Positions 17,829 through 26,992 of a DNA stretch of 43,517 bases are shown piece by piece; the first letter of the stretch is position 1; each line of letters starts with the position of its first letter. The stretch lies in NCBI GenBank assembly GCA_025057695.1, contig JANWVB010000001.1:1-43517 (forward strand). Direction: 5' to 3'. The position numbers and the translations under genes are program-made. The DNA comes from Patescibacteria group bacterium (GTDB lineage: Bacteria; Patescibacteriota; Microgenomatia; UBA8517). The notes beneath the pieces are model-generated. The model searched no databases, was not told the origin of the DNA, and saw only the letters and a program-made list of their open reading frames with translations.

Positions 17829-18516
17829 ATGAAAATATTTTTTCATTCCTCAATCTTTGCCAAAGAACATTATGAAGAGGCATACCTTTTAATTGTTAAG
17901 ATTTGCAAAGATAGTGGTCACACAGTATTTGCCGATCATATGCTTAAACGCGATTATCACGACACAGATAAGTATACCAGAAAAGAGCACCAGCAAGATT
18001 TTCAAAGATTGACTAAGCAAATTAAGGAATCCGATGTCGTTATTATTGAAGGAATTGCGCCTAGTATTGGAACTGGACATTACATGACTATTGCATTAGG
18101 GTATCTAAAACCAGTTTTAGTGCTTCACCAAAATAAGCCGCATGGAGTGTTGGTTGGCAAACCTAACAGGTTATTGTCCTCAAGACGGTATTCAATAAAT
18201 GACAAAAAAGTTGGAGAAGGCAATCAAAGATTTTCTGAGAGACGCCGAAAAGAAAACTTTGAAAAATAGATTTAACTTAATGCTAGACGATGAAATGATA
18301 GACTTTCTTGAAAAATACTCCAAACAAGAAAAGGCCAAAGCAGAAAAATTGCAGAAATACATCAAGAAACAAAATGACAATGGTCAAAAACTTTTCGGTG
18401 GGATTGTGATTGAGATTGAGAAAAGCGATGGTTGGAGGATAAATCAAAAACCAGTGTATGATTGGAACAAGTGTGAACAAAAAGATTGGAGCGACTGGAA
18501 AAAACTAGAATTTTGA
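17829..18516 (+). pseudogene. Nucleoside 2-deoxyribosyltransferase-like gene with a one-base frameshift
   Basis: The first frame from ATG 17829 gives MKIFFHSSIFAKEHYEEAY, then SDVVIIEGIAPSIGTGHYM and ALGYLKPVLVLHQNKP, laid out like nucleoside 2-deoxyribosyltransferases, though the usual catalytic Glu after SxGTG is His-Tyr. At a run of six A (18204-18209) the frame goes wrong. Removing one A joins it to the next frame, LEKAIKDFLRDAEKKTLKNR, which runs to TGA at 18516 and looks like the natural helical C-terminus. The total is 229 codons plus one base. It may be a decayed gene or, less likely, a slippage site. The last 60 residues are rich in Lys and Trp and not recognised. Confidence 0.6.
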
Positions 18517-18619
18517 CAAAGTATACATAAGCTTGCTCATTGACAAACAATCACTGAATGTTTAGATTAAACCAGTTAATTATTTTACTTACTTACTTAG
18601 TCTTAGTCTAAAAATAAAA

Positions 18620-19126
18620 ATGAATGATAAGCCAACTTTGTCGTATTATTTTACTCATCAATATCTACGGGACATTGTGCAAGATTATTTCGCTTTTTTT
18701 GATTCTGTTGTCAGGTTAGGAGATGCGATTTTAAAAAAAACATTAAGACAGACTTTTGAAACTTTAAAAAACTATAATCTATCTGAAACAGATGTATTAA
18801 TAGAAGAGGATGATTTTTCCTCTTTTATGGTCCCAATAGGAGCAAATAAAGCCCCTTTATTGGTTATCAAATTGCCAAAACCTAAAAATACAACTGAAGC
18901 AAGTCATGTGGCAATATTTCTTGGAGTCAGGCCAGTTCGTTTCTTTACCTTTGAACTTCACTTGCCAAATGAAATAGAAAAACAAATAAATCCAAACGCT
19001 CAAACTAAATATCTTTTAGCTGAATGGACCAAAAAAGAGCACAAGCTGTTAAATTTTAGTTGCAATGATCCCGATTCAACTAAATTTGCCCAAGCAATCG
19101 CAAACATACTAAATACAACCCATTAG
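18620..19126 (+). CDS. Hypothetical protein
   Basis: An intact 168-residue frame with normal composition and no membrane segment, signal peptide or recognised motif. It begins MNDKPTLSYYFTHQYLRD, has a helical first third, then beta-strand-like segments such as APLLVIKLPKPKN and VRPVRFFTFELHLP, and ends in a helix. It is the only clearly unbroken gene inside the decayed tract, with a pseudogene 100 bases before it and a frameshifted remnant right after it on the same strand. This placement suggests it belonged to the remnant downstream, possibly as an operon partner. Confidence 0.5.
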   Translation: MNDKPTLSYYFTHQYLRDIVQDYFAFFDSVVRLGDAILKKTLRQTFETLKNYNLSETDVLIEEDDFSSFMVPIGANKAPLLVIKLPKPKNTTEASHVAIFLGVRPVRFFTFELHLPNEIEKQINPNAQTKYLLAEWTKKEHKLLNFSCNDPDSTKFAQAIANILNTTH

Positions 19127-19160
19127 TAATCTGCCCAAAAAAAAGAGATATCTATGCAAA

Positions 19161-19462
19161 ATGTGTCACGGATTTTCTGATGAAGTAGATTTGCTCATGC
19201 AAAAACTTGAGAAAGCACGTTTTTTTGCCAAAGAAACGGAAACTATCACAATCTTGTTTGGCAAGCAAATATAGGTTTCAGACAGATTTCAGATCCACTC
19301 GCAAGCAAACTGCTTACAGAGTTGTTTATTGCAAATTTCGCTTCCTTTTATGAAAATAATTCTACACAAGGTCAATACTCACCCGATCTAAGAAAAAAGA
19401 TAAGAAGAATTTTAGCTCAATTTGTAACCAACACTCAAAAAAATTTTATTCAGACAATTTAG
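19161..19462 (+). pseudogene. Frameshifted remnant of an unrecognised gene
   Basis: From ATG 19161 one frame reads MCHGFSDEVDLLMQKLEKAR and then FFAKE. A second frame, displaced by one base, continues from about 19230 with NYHNLVWQANIGFRQISDPL through to TAG at 19460-19462. Both parts have protein-like composition while their alternatives meet stops, so a one-base shift near 19230 is likely. The joined product would be about 100 residues and helical. The family is unknown. It could also start further upstream, since the frame is open back to 19127. Confidence 0.4.
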
Positions 19463-19542
19463 CTCAACAAATTAACTTATTAACTTAGAAGATATTCTAA
19501 AAGCATTCTTGTTAGGAAAATTGTAAGTTAAATAACTAATTG

Positions 19543-21045
19543 TTAAGAACTATCTATCTTCCTCAACCTTTTTTGAATCTGGCGTCTTGCTGTTGTGGTA
19601 ACTACAAAACTTAACCAATCGTTATTGGGTTTGACTGGATTTTTGTGCTTTATTATTTCAACTACATCGCTATTTGAAAGTTTGTAATTAAGCGGAACTA
19701 TTTTGTTATTAACTTTTGCAACTTTTATGTAATCACCCAAGTCCGTATGCACAGCATATGCAAAATCAACAGGCGTTGCGCCAACAGGCAAATCATAGAC
19801 ATCTCCTTTTGGCGAAAAGACAAAGATCCTGTCACTTAAGGCATCAAACTTAACAGCCTTTAGAAATTCTTCAGAATCAGAAATTTCTTCCTGCCACTTT
19901 GCCAATTGTTTAACCCATCGCAATTTGTTCTCATCAACTTTTATCAAACCTTTCTCCAAACGTTCATCGCTTGCTCCTTTAGACTTTGCTTCAGAATACG
20001 CCCAGTGAGAAGCTGCACCGTACTCTGCCTGCTCATGCATTTCAAACGTTCTAATTTGTATCTCAACAAACCTGCCCTGAGGACCTAAAACTTTAGTGTG
20101 TATTGATCTATAACCATTGGGCTTTGGTTGGGCAATAAAATCAGATATACCAATATCAGGAATGGGCCTATAAGTATGATGCACAATACCCAAAGCGGCA
20201 TAGCAATCGGCAACCGTGTTTACCAAGATCCTAAGAGCCACAATATCATGAATTTTCTCAAAATCCCAATTTATATTTGGCCTATTTAGTTTTTTCCATA
20301 AAGAGTACAAATGTTTTTTGCGCGCATGCACTTCTGCTTGTATGCCATTTTCTACCAATCTTCTCAAAAGAGTATGCCTAATTTTCTTGATGTGCTGTTC
20401 GGCATTGGAATAATAAGGCTTGGATTCTTTAAGCACTCTTTCATATTCACTTTTGTATAAATAAGGAAACGCCATATCCTCTAATTTCCCTTTTATCTCA
20501 CCCATTCCAAGCCTCTCAGCAAGCGGAGCAAAAATTTCTATAGTTTCTTTTGCAAATCTTACTTGCCTGTCAACGGGAAGCGCGTACAAAGTGGCAAGAT
20601 TATCAAGTCTCTCAGCCATTCTTATGACAACAACGCGCAAATCTTTAGCCATTGCAAGGATCATTTTTCGTAAATTTTCGACAAAAATCTCATTGTCATT
20701 TCCCCTCACCTTAGCCTTTGACACACGAGAAACACTTTGCACTAAATTTGCTATTTCGTGTCCAAATTCTTGTACTAAATCCTCGCTTTTGGCCCCACCC
20801 CAATCAATAGTGTCGTGCAATATGCCAGAAACAATTGAAGTTATGTCCATTTTCCAATCAGCAAGATAAATAGCAGTATTAAGCGGATGCGCCAAAAACC
20901 ATTCCCCGGAATCTCTTTTTTGCCCGGTGTGAGCCAATTTTGCAAATTCCCAAGCTTTTTCTAACAACAAAATATCCTCTTTGCTAAAATTCCGATCAAA
21001 TAGTTTGTTCTTTAATTGATTAAACTTGTTTTCTAAATCAACCAT
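19543..21045 (-). CDS. RelA/SpoT homologue (HD, synthetase and TGS domains; no ACT)
   Basis: The 500-residue protein has the RSH order. An HD domain (about 30-190) includes GQKRDSGEWFLAHPL and LHDTIDW. A (p)ppGpp synthetase domain (about 235-370) includes SDFIAQPKPNGYRSIHTK and the catalytic EIQIRT. A TGS domain (about 400-465) includes RIFVFSPKGDVYDLPVGATP. The long C-terminal helical, zinc and ACT domains of full-length Rel (about 730 residues) are missing. The hydrolase HDxxED motif is HDTIDW (E81D, D82W) and the Asp of the downstream ADR motif is Glu145, so hydrolysis may be lost while synthesis residues look intact. The start overlaps the recJ end by 8 bases, so both are cotranscribed. 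Confidence 0.9.
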   Translation of the reverse strand: MVDLENKFNQLKNKLFDRNFSKEDILLLEKAWEFAKLAHTGQKRDSGEWFLAHPLNTAIYLADWKMDITSIVSGILHDTIDWGGAKSEDLVQEFGHEIANLVQSVSRVSKAKVRGNDNEIFVENLRKMILAMAKDLRVVVIRMAERLDNLATLYALPVDRQVRFAKETIEIFAPLAERLGMGEIKGKLEDMAFPYLYKSEYERVLKESKPYYSNAEQHIKKIRHTLLRRLVENGIQAEVHARKKHLYSLWKKLNRPNINWDFEKIHDIVALRILVNTVADCYAALGIVHHTYRPIPDIGISDFIAQPKPNGYRSIHTKVLGPQGRFVEIQIRTFEMHEQAEYGAASHWAYSEAKSKGASDERLEKGLIKVDENKLRWVKQLAKWQEEISDSEEFLKAVKFDALSDRIFVFSPKGDVYDLPVGATPVDFAYAVHTDLGDYIKVAKVNNKIVPLNYKLSNSDVVEIIKHKNPVKPNNDWLSFVVTTTARRQIQKRLRKIDSS

Positions 21046-22720
21046 GTTTTTTTAAATCCTTTAATTTTAATTCCAAAGTTTCTTGACCATTCCATGCATT
21101 TAACTCAATTGTATACGCAACGTCAACCACATCGCCAATTTTAATATTAAAATCAACCATGTTAAACCCAATCGCGCTAATCAACAAATTATTAGCATCT
21201 GATAAAACCAATTTGATATGCTTGCCATCGTTGCCAACAACTTTCAGATCTTTCACTGTTAAACTTCCTGTCATAAAAACCGGATTAGGATTGGCAACAC
21301 CTACTGGTTCAAAAAGTTGTAACTTCTCATAAAGGGAAGTGGTGATTTGATCAAGACCTAAACTTAAATCAATTTTAAGCTTTCTGGTTTTTACCTCATC
21401 AGTAATTGTAGTGGAAGAAGATTTTAATATTTGTTGGGTAAATTGTTCTATCTTGGCAGTTTCTATGGAAAAACCAGCCGCCATTGGATGACCGCCTCCA
21501 TTTAATATCAATTTTGAGTGTTGCCTTATTGACTCTATGATATTAAAGCCTGAGATTGATCTTGCCGATGCTTTTGATACCGATTCGCCTTTTGAAATCA
21601 CAATTGCGGGCAAATAATATTGTTCAACAATCTTGGAGGCAGCAAGCCCTATCACTCCTTCATGGAAAGTCTCGTGAGCGACAACTATCACTCCCTGCCA
21701 AACTTGCTTTTCTACCTCTTTTCTTGCCAATGACAAAACTTCATCCAATATCTTTTGTCTTTCTATATTAGTCTTGTTAAGAGATTCTGCCAATTCGCAA
21801 GCTCTTTTTTGATTTTTAACGCACAAAAGCCTCAAAGAATCAATTGCCGAATCAAGTCTGCCGGTTGCATTTATTCGAGGAGCTATCTGAAAATTAATTT
21901 CATAAACCCCAATTTTTCCCATTTGCAATCCAGCTGTTTCAACAAGAGCCTTAAGACCAATTCTTTTTGTCAAATTAATTTGTTTAATTCCATACTTTGC
22001 AAAAGATCTATTAGCGCTAAGCAAGGGCATTTGATCAGATATCGTCCCTATAGCGCATAAATCAAGTGTAGGAATAGCCAAATTTTGCACATCTTCCTTT
22101 GACAATTTCTTCAACAACTCCCGACAAAATATCCAAGAAATTCCAGCACCCGATATTTTATCTGTATGAACTATAGAGTAAGCATCAGGTAAATTTTCAC
22201 CTTTTTGGTGATGATCCGTAACAATTACATCAATCCCCAAATCTTTGGCTCTTTTTACCGCATCACAGGCAACAATTCCATTGTCAACAGTAATAATTAA
22301 AGATACTTTTGGGTTTTGGCTTTTTATTGAAACTATGCTGTCTGCATTTATTCCATAACCTTCAGAGAAACGATTTGGAATGTAAGGCATGACGTTTTTT
22401 GTGTATTTATACAAGCTTTCCCACATTATGGCTGTTGCGCACACGCCATCTGCGTCATAATCTCCATATATCAAAATATGTTCTTTGTTTTTTATGGCTT
22501 TTACTATTCTGGTTATTGATTTCCTAACCGCATCTTTGTCCATACCAACATCCAAAAGACTAACATCAAGCGGATGTTTTGGTTTTAAAAATTCATTTTT
22601 TTGTTTCTCAGTTTGACAACCTCTATTTTTTAACAAAATTTCAATAATTTCATTTTCGTCAAAAACTTTGCCGGAATACAAAAGCTCCCATTTTTTAGGT
22701 ACAGAATTTTTTATTTTCAT
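21038..22720 (-). CDS. recJ: Single-stranded-DNA-specific exonuclease RecJ
   Basis: The protein of about 560 residues has the DHH phosphoesterase motifs of RecJ: ILIYGDYDADGVCATA, ITVDNGI, VTDHHQKGENLPDAY with the DHH triad, and the DHHA1 motif GGGHPMAAGFSI near 410, followed by an OB-fold C-terminus. RecJ degrades single strands 5' to 3' in recombination and in mismatch and base excision repair, consistent with mutS, mutL and nth elsewhere in the window. I use ATG 22720; an in-frame TTG lies two codons upstream. It ends with TGA, showing that TGA is a stop in this genome. The divergent neighbour is cca. Confidence 0.95.
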   Translation of the reverse strand: MKIKNSVPKKWELLYSGKVFDENEIIEILLKNRGCQTEKQKNEFLKPKHPLDVSLLDVGMDKDAVRKSITRIVKAIKNKEHILIYGDYDADGVCATAIMWESLYKYTKNVMPYIPNRFSEGYGINADSIVSIKSQNPKVSLIITVDNGIVACDAVKRAKDLGIDVIVTDHHQKGENLPDAYSIVHTDKISGAGISWIFCRELLKKLSKEDVQNLAIPTLDLCAIGTISDQMPLLSANRSFAKYGIKQINLTKRIGLKALVETAGLQMGKIGVYEINFQIAPRINATGRLDSAIDSLRLLCVKNQKRACELAESLNKTNIERQKILDEVLSLARKEVEKQVWQGVIVVAHETFHEGVIGLAASKIVEQYYLPAIVISKGESVSKASARSISGFNIIESIRQHSKLILNGGGHPMAAGFSIETAKIEQFTQQILKSSSTTITDEVKTRKLKIDLSLGLDQITTSLYEKLQLFEPVGVANPNPVFMTGSLTVKDLKVVGNDGKHIKLVLSDANNLLISAIGFNMVDFNIKIGDVVDVAYTIELNAWNGQETLELKLKDLKKHG

Positions 22721-22740
22721 AAACAAAAATTTTAATCCAG

Positions 22741-22769
22741 TTTAAAACATATAACGCTAAAAGTATAAT
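22741..22769 (+). promoter_or_regulatory. Promoter of cca
   Basis: A -35 box TTTAAA at 22741-22746 and a perfect -10 TATAAT at 22764-22769 are separated by 17 bases. The -10 ends 6 bases before the ATG at 22776, so the start codon itself would lie at the transcription start. This is the clearest leaderless arrangement in the window. Confidence 0.65.
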
Positions 22770-22775
22770 TAGCAT

Positions 22776-24167
22776 ATGTTGATTGCAATTCCAAAAGAAG
22801 TGGTAACAATTATCAAGGAATTCCAAAAACATAAATACCCCATATATATAGTAGGAGGCGCTGTAAGAGATATCTTAATGGGCAAAGAAGTCTCAGATTG
22901 GGATTTCACTACCTCCGCAACACCAGAAGAAATGCTAGCATTTCTACCTAATTCCTACTACACAAACTCCTTTGGAACCGTAGGTGTCCCAAGTGAAACA
23001 AAAGATCTAAAACCTTTTGAGATAACTACATTTCGAACAGAACATGGCGGTTATTCAGATCACAGAAGACCAAATGAAGTAAGATGGGGCAAAACGCTTA
23101 AAGAAGACTTGCAAAGGCGAGACTTTACAATCAACGCATTAGCACTAGAAGTAAATTTAGATAATCAAAAAAGAAAAGACCTTCTTGAAGTTAATTTGAT
23201 TGATTACTTTGACGGCAAAAAGGACTTAAATGAAAAAATCATAAAAGCAGTTGGTGAACCACACGATCGTTTTAGCGAAGACGCTTTGAGACTTGTGAGA
23301 GCGGTAAGAATAGCTTCAGAATTGGGATTTAATATCGAGAAAAACACATTTGAAGCAATCAAAAAACATAGTGATTTAATAAATAAAATCTCAAAAGAGA
23401 GAATTCGAGACGAGTTAATTAAAATATTTTCATCTCCTAAACCACATAAAGGTATCATACTTCTTAAAGAGACCCTTCTGCTAGAGCACATTTTGCCCGA
23501 GATGACAAAAACATATGGAGTTGAACAAAAATCCCCCGGAAGGCACCATATATCAGATGTGTGGACACATTCACTTGATTCTCTCAAATTCGTGTCGGAG
23601 TTAAACAATGACCCAATTGTACGGTTTGCAACTTTCATACATGACATCGGCAAACCCCAAACGTTCAAAGTTCTGCCAAGTGGAACAATAACTTTTTACA
23701 ACCATGAGGTAGTCGGAGCCATAATAGCAAGACGAATCGCGGAAAGATTAAGATTTTCTAATGAACAAAAAGACAAATTGGTAAGGCTAGTTAGATACCA
23801 TCAATTTACAGTAAATGAAAATCAGACAGACTCTGCATTAAGAAGATTTATAAGAAATGTAACTCCTCAATTAATCCCAGACATGATTGACTTGCGAATA
23901 GGCGATAGACTTGGAAGTGGAGCAAAACTAACTTCTTGGAGATTGGAAAACTTTAAAAAAAGATTAATTGAAGTGCAAAAACAACCCTTTAGTCTAAAGG
24001 ATATAAAAGTTACAGGACATGATGTAATGGAGATATTAAACATTCCTCCAGGCAAAAAAGTCGGCGAAGTGTTAAATGACATCTTTAAAAAAGTCGAAAA
24101 TAAAGAGCTGGAAAACGAAAGAGATGCTTTGGTTCAATACATTAAATCTTTAAAAACTGAGGCTTAA
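22776..24167 (+). CDS. cca: CCA tRNA nucleotidyltransferase with HD domain
   Basis: The 463-residue protein has the class II polymerase beta core YIVGGAVRDILMG with the metal site VSDWDFTTSATPEEM, RRDFTINALA (template arginine region) and EDALRLVRAVRIASEL. An HD domain around 255-370 includes VWTHSLDSL and FATFIHDIGKP. It adds or repairs the 3' CCA of tRNAs. The need is direct here, since the tRNA-Pro gene in this window lacks an encoded CCA. It is monocistronic, its 3' end overlapping convergent secF by 4 bases. Confidence 0.95.
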   Translation: MLIAIPKEVVTIIKEFQKHKYPIYIVGGAVRDILMGKEVSDWDFTTSATPEEMLAFLPNSYYTNSFGTVGVPSETKDLKPFEITTFRTEHGGYSDHRRPNEVRWGKTLKEDLQRRDFTINALALEVNLDNQKRKDLLEVNLIDYFDGKKDLNEKIIKAVGEPHDRFSEDALRLVRAVRIASELGFNIEKNTFEAIKKHSDLINKISKERIRDELIKIFSSPKPHKGIILLKETLLLEHILPEMTKTYGVEQKSPGRHHISDVWTHSLDSLKFVSELNNDPIVRFATFIHDIGKPQTFKVLPSGTITFYNHEVVGAIIARRIAERLRFSNEQKDKLVRLVRYHQFTVNENQTDSALRRFIRNVTPQLIPDMIDLRIGDRLGSGAKLTSWRLENFKKRLIEVQKQPFSLKDIKVTGHDVMEILNIPPGKKVGEVLNDIFKKVENKELENERDALVQYIKSLKTEA

Positions 24168-25042
24168 AACTTTTTCTCTTTTAGTTTAGTCAAATAAACC
24201 AAAACCGGAACAGCAACAAACGGCGAAGAATAAGTGCCTGCAATTGTCCCAACCAACAAAGCAATCGCAAACCAAAAAACAGATGATCCGCCAAATAAAA
24301 TAAGAGCAAAAAGCATAAATATTATTGTGAAAGAATTGTTAAGAGACCTAACCATGGTTTGATTAATTGCTAGATTAGCAACTTCAGATATATCCCCAAT
24401 TGCCTTTGCTTTAAGTTCTCTTATCCTATCAAAAACAACTATCGTATCATGCACTGAAAAAGACAATGTAGTTAGGACTGCAGTAACAAACAAAAAATCA
24501 ACAGTTGCGCCCCAAAAGCGACCAAAGAAAGCAAAACTAGAAACAAGTATAAATGTGTCATGCAACATAGCAATAATTGCCGATAGTCCATATCTAAAAT
24601 TTCTAAATTGATATGCAACCCATAATAAAATTGCAATTGAAGAAATCAAAACCGCGTAAAATGTTTTGCGAATCATTTCCGGTCCAATTGATGGACCAAC
24701 TGATTCAAACCTTAATTGTTCAAAATTTAAATCTGGATAGATTTCTTTTAAATATTTATCCAAAGAATCCTTAAGTTCGTTGTCAGAACTTGCAATTTTA
24801 AAGATGTAATTTCCATCATCTGCAGGTTGAATTGCCGAAACACTAACACCTTTATTGGACAGTTCAACAATCAGAAAATCAGTTTTTACTGAAGATTCAA
24901 ATTTATACTCTGCTATCACTCCACCTTTAAAATCAATACCTAAAGGCAAACCCCACAAGAAAACACCTACCAATCCGCTAATTATAAAAAAGAGCGAAAT
25001 AATCAAATAAAATTTACAGTAGCTTAACCAATTAATATTCAT
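24164..25042 (-). CDS. secF: Protein translocase subunit SecF
   Basis: The 292-residue protein has six predicted transmembrane helices: one near 12-31, and five in the C-terminal half. It has the SecF landmarks GIDFKGGVIAEYKF, FESVGPSIGPEM and SVHDTIVVFDRIRE. With SecD it uses the proton gradient to pull preproteins out of the SecYEG channel on the outer face. The ATG follows the secD stop without any gap, so translation is coupled. Confidence 0.96.
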   Translation of the reverse strand: MNINWLSYCKFYLIISLFFIISGLVGVFLWGLPLGIDFKGGVIAEYKFESSVKTDFLIVELSNKGVSVSAIQPADDGNYIFKIASSDNELKDSLDKYLKEIYPDLNFEQLRFESVGPSIGPEMIRKTFYAVLISSIAILLWVAYQFRNFRYGLSAIIAMLHDTFILVSSFAFFGRFWGATVDFLFVTAVLTTLSFSVHDTIVVFDRIRELKAKAIGDISEVANLAINQTMVRSLNNSFTIIFMLFALILFGGSSVFWFAIALLVGTIAGTYSSPFVAVPVLVYLTKLKEKKF

Positions 25043-26359
25043 TTAACGAATAAAAGCTCTCATAATAGTTCTGCTAATAAATAAACCAGTAAACAAACTA
25101 ACAAAAATCCCCAAAGCCAAGGTGATAGCAAATCCTCTAACAGGGCCTGAAGTATGCAAAAAAGAAAAATCAAAAGGATTGGCCAAAACAAAAGCCGTCA
25201 CTAAAGTCGCAATGTTTGCATCACGTATAGAATCCCAAGCTTTTCCAAAAGAAACTTCAAGAGCATCAGCCAACAATCTTCTCCTTTTCTCTTCTTTGAA
25301 CCTTTCAAAAATTAAGATATTTGAATCAACAGCCATGCCAACAGAAAGCAAAAATCCGGCAATCCCCGGAAGTGTCAGCACTATTGGCACAAGTTTATAC
25401 AAACAAATCGTAATTACACTAAAAGAAAATAAAGCAAAAAGCGCGACAAAGCCTAAATTTTTATAAATCAAAAGCATAAAAATAGCGACCATGCAAATAC
25501 CAATTATCCCAGCGTTGATGCTTTTTTGTATCGAATCAGAGCCAAGAGCGGCTCCCACAACTCTTTGCTCCACTAATGTCACAGGAACAGGAAGCGCTCC
25601 GGCATTAAGCTGTATTGACAAAGATTTTGCATCATTTAGGCTGAAGTCTCCACTTATAATCGCCTTTCCGCCAGTTATTTTCTCTTGAACCAAAGGAGCT
25701 GATATGGGCATTCCATCAATTAAAATAGGTAAAACCTTGCCAACATTTCTGGCAGTTATTTCAGCAAATTTTTCTTCGCCCTCCTTTGTGAAATTTATTG
25801 CAATCACCGGCTTGCCGGTTGTTTGATCATATATTACATCCGAACTTTCAAGGTCAGCTCCAGTTAAATCAGTAGGGATCAAGCCGGGATTATCTTCTGA
25901 ACCTAATTCTGCAAAAACTAGCTGAGCTGTAGAACCAATCAGGCTATTTGCTTCTTTTGTATCTTTTACACCTGGCAGTTCAACGATAATTCTATCTTTC
26001 CCCTCAAAAGTGGATAATCTCACTTCAGGTTCAGAAATACCAAAAAGATTAACTCTTTTTTCTATTATGCTTTTTAAGCCATCAAGTGCCAATTGTTTTC
26101 TAGACTGATCTATGCCTGATGTATCAGCCTCAAAAACCATATGGCTTCCACCTGCTAAATCAAGACCTAGTTTTAGATTCTGTCTTTCATTAAGATTAAA
26201 CCCAAAAAGATTTATATCCAATTGCGGTTTTTTAAATTGAAATTGATAAGAAAAGTAAGGCACATTGACATTGAAAAAATATTCTTGCGGCAAAGCAATA
26301 TATGTTGCGAAAACTAAAATCAAGAGAATGACAACTAATCTGGAGATCGTTTTTTTCAT
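25043..26359 (-). CDS. secD: Protein translocase subunit SecD
   Basis: The 438-residue protein has an N-terminal membrane anchor (about 7-24), the LKLGLDLAGGSHMVFEAD signature, a periplasmic domain (IEKRVNLFGISEPEVR, RIIVELPGV) and five C-terminal transmembrane helices with LPGIAGFLLSVGMAVDSNI followed by LIFERFKEE. It partners SecF. It is shorter than the E. coli protein (615), as usual outside proteobacteria. Its start lies 9 bases after the winged-helix regulator ends, so the secDF pair is transcribed in the same minus-strand run. Confidence 0.96.
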   Translation of the reverse strand: MKKTISRLVVILLILVFATYIALPQEYFFNVNVPYFSYQFQFKKPQLDINLFGFNLNERQNLKLGLDLAGGSHMVFEADTSGIDQSRKQLALDGLKSIIEKRVNLFGISEPEVRLSTFEGKDRIIVELPGVKDTKEANSLIGSTAQLVFAELGSEDNPGLIPTDLTGADLESSDVIYDQTTGKPVIAINFTKEGEEKFAEITARNVGKVLPILIDGMPISAPLVQEKITGGKAIISGDFSLNDAKSLSIQLNAGALPVPVTLVEQRVVGAALGSDSIQKSINAGIIGICMVAIFMLLIYKNLGFVALFALFSFSVITICLYKLVPIVLTLPGIAGFLLSVGMAVDSNILIFERFKEEKRRRLLADALEVSFGKAWDSIRDANIATLVTAFVLANPFDFSFLHTSGPVRGFAITLALGIFVSLFTGLFISRTIMRAFIR

Positions 26360-26368
26360 AAAAAAAAC

Positions 26369-26953
26369 TTAACCAACCAAATCTTCCTCATCGCCTATAA
26401 TCATCACCCTACTACCTAATAATATCCCTTGCAAAAAGGGATCGCGTCTTTTTTTTCTGAAATCAAATTCATCATGACCCATGACTGTATAATTTATCTC
26501 CTGATTGCGTTTTGATTCTTCTTTTCTTATTAGTTGAGCAAGTTCTGCTAAAACTACCTCTCCCACTACTAAAATATCCACTTCATCGTCACGCTTTCGA
26601 GGTTTTCTCCTAACAAACCTGCCTGAAAACATAACAAACAAAACTTTTCCCAACTTGCTTTTATTAACAACAATTTCTTTACCAAGACCGGTTGTTTTTG
26701 CAATTATTGCCAAAATTTCCCCAAAAAAGGGATATTCTGGTCTTGCCCAATAATAAAGCCTGTTTCCTCTTTGCTCTTTTTTAAGAAGCCCACCATCTTC
26801 TAAGTTTTTAAGCTCTCTTCTTACAGCATTTATTTCCTCACCAACACGTCTCACAATCTCACGAACATGATAAATTTCTGTGACATTGGACCAAAGAAGT
26901 TCAATTATTTTTACTCTTACTTTAGATGTGACAATATCCGAGAGTTCAGCCAT
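26369..26953 (-). CDS. Winged-helix DNA-binding protein with a nucleotidyltransferase-like domain
   Basis: The N-terminal 75 residues form an ArsR-type winged helix: KVRVKIIELLWS, IYHVREIVRRVG as recognition region, and the wing GGLLKKEQRGNRLYYW. The C-terminal half resembles the MNT nucleotidyltransferase fold, with DDEVDILVVGEVVLAEL in place of the usual S-D-(I/V)-D-L strand and EINYTVMGHDEFDF, but the GS loop that binds the nucleotide is not evident. Such fusions are putative regulators. A TTG at 26992 directly after the upstream stop would add 13 residues; I prefer ATG 26953. It sits between the DUF3048 gene and secD on the same strand. Confidence 0.65.
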   Translation of the reverse strand: MAELSDIVTSKVRVKIIELLWSNVTEIYHVREIVRRVGEEINAVRRELKNLEDGGLLKKEQRGNRLYYWARPEYPFFGEILAIIAKTTGLGKEIVVNKSKLGKVLFVMFSGRFVRRKPRKRDDEVDILVVGEVVLAELAQLIRKEESKRNQEINYTVMGHDEFDFRKKRRDPFLQGILLGSRVMIIGDEEDLVG

Positions 26954-26992
26954 GTAAGTAATCGAAGGCAGAAGAAAAAATTCTTTGTGCAA

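Noticed and set aside
13931..18269. Possible stop-codon reassignment (for example UGA as Gly or Trp)
   Set aside because: Internal stops include TAA, TAG and TGA, frameshifts also occur, and intact genes such as recJ, the polyprenyl synthase and the ABC transporter end in TGA. Decay explains the data better.
13624..19542. Attachment-site duplication of the tRNA-Gln 3' end bounding the decayed tract
   Set aside because: I looked for a second copy of the T-arm/acceptor sequence near 19.4-19.6 kb and across the tract and found none; no integrase gene is present either.
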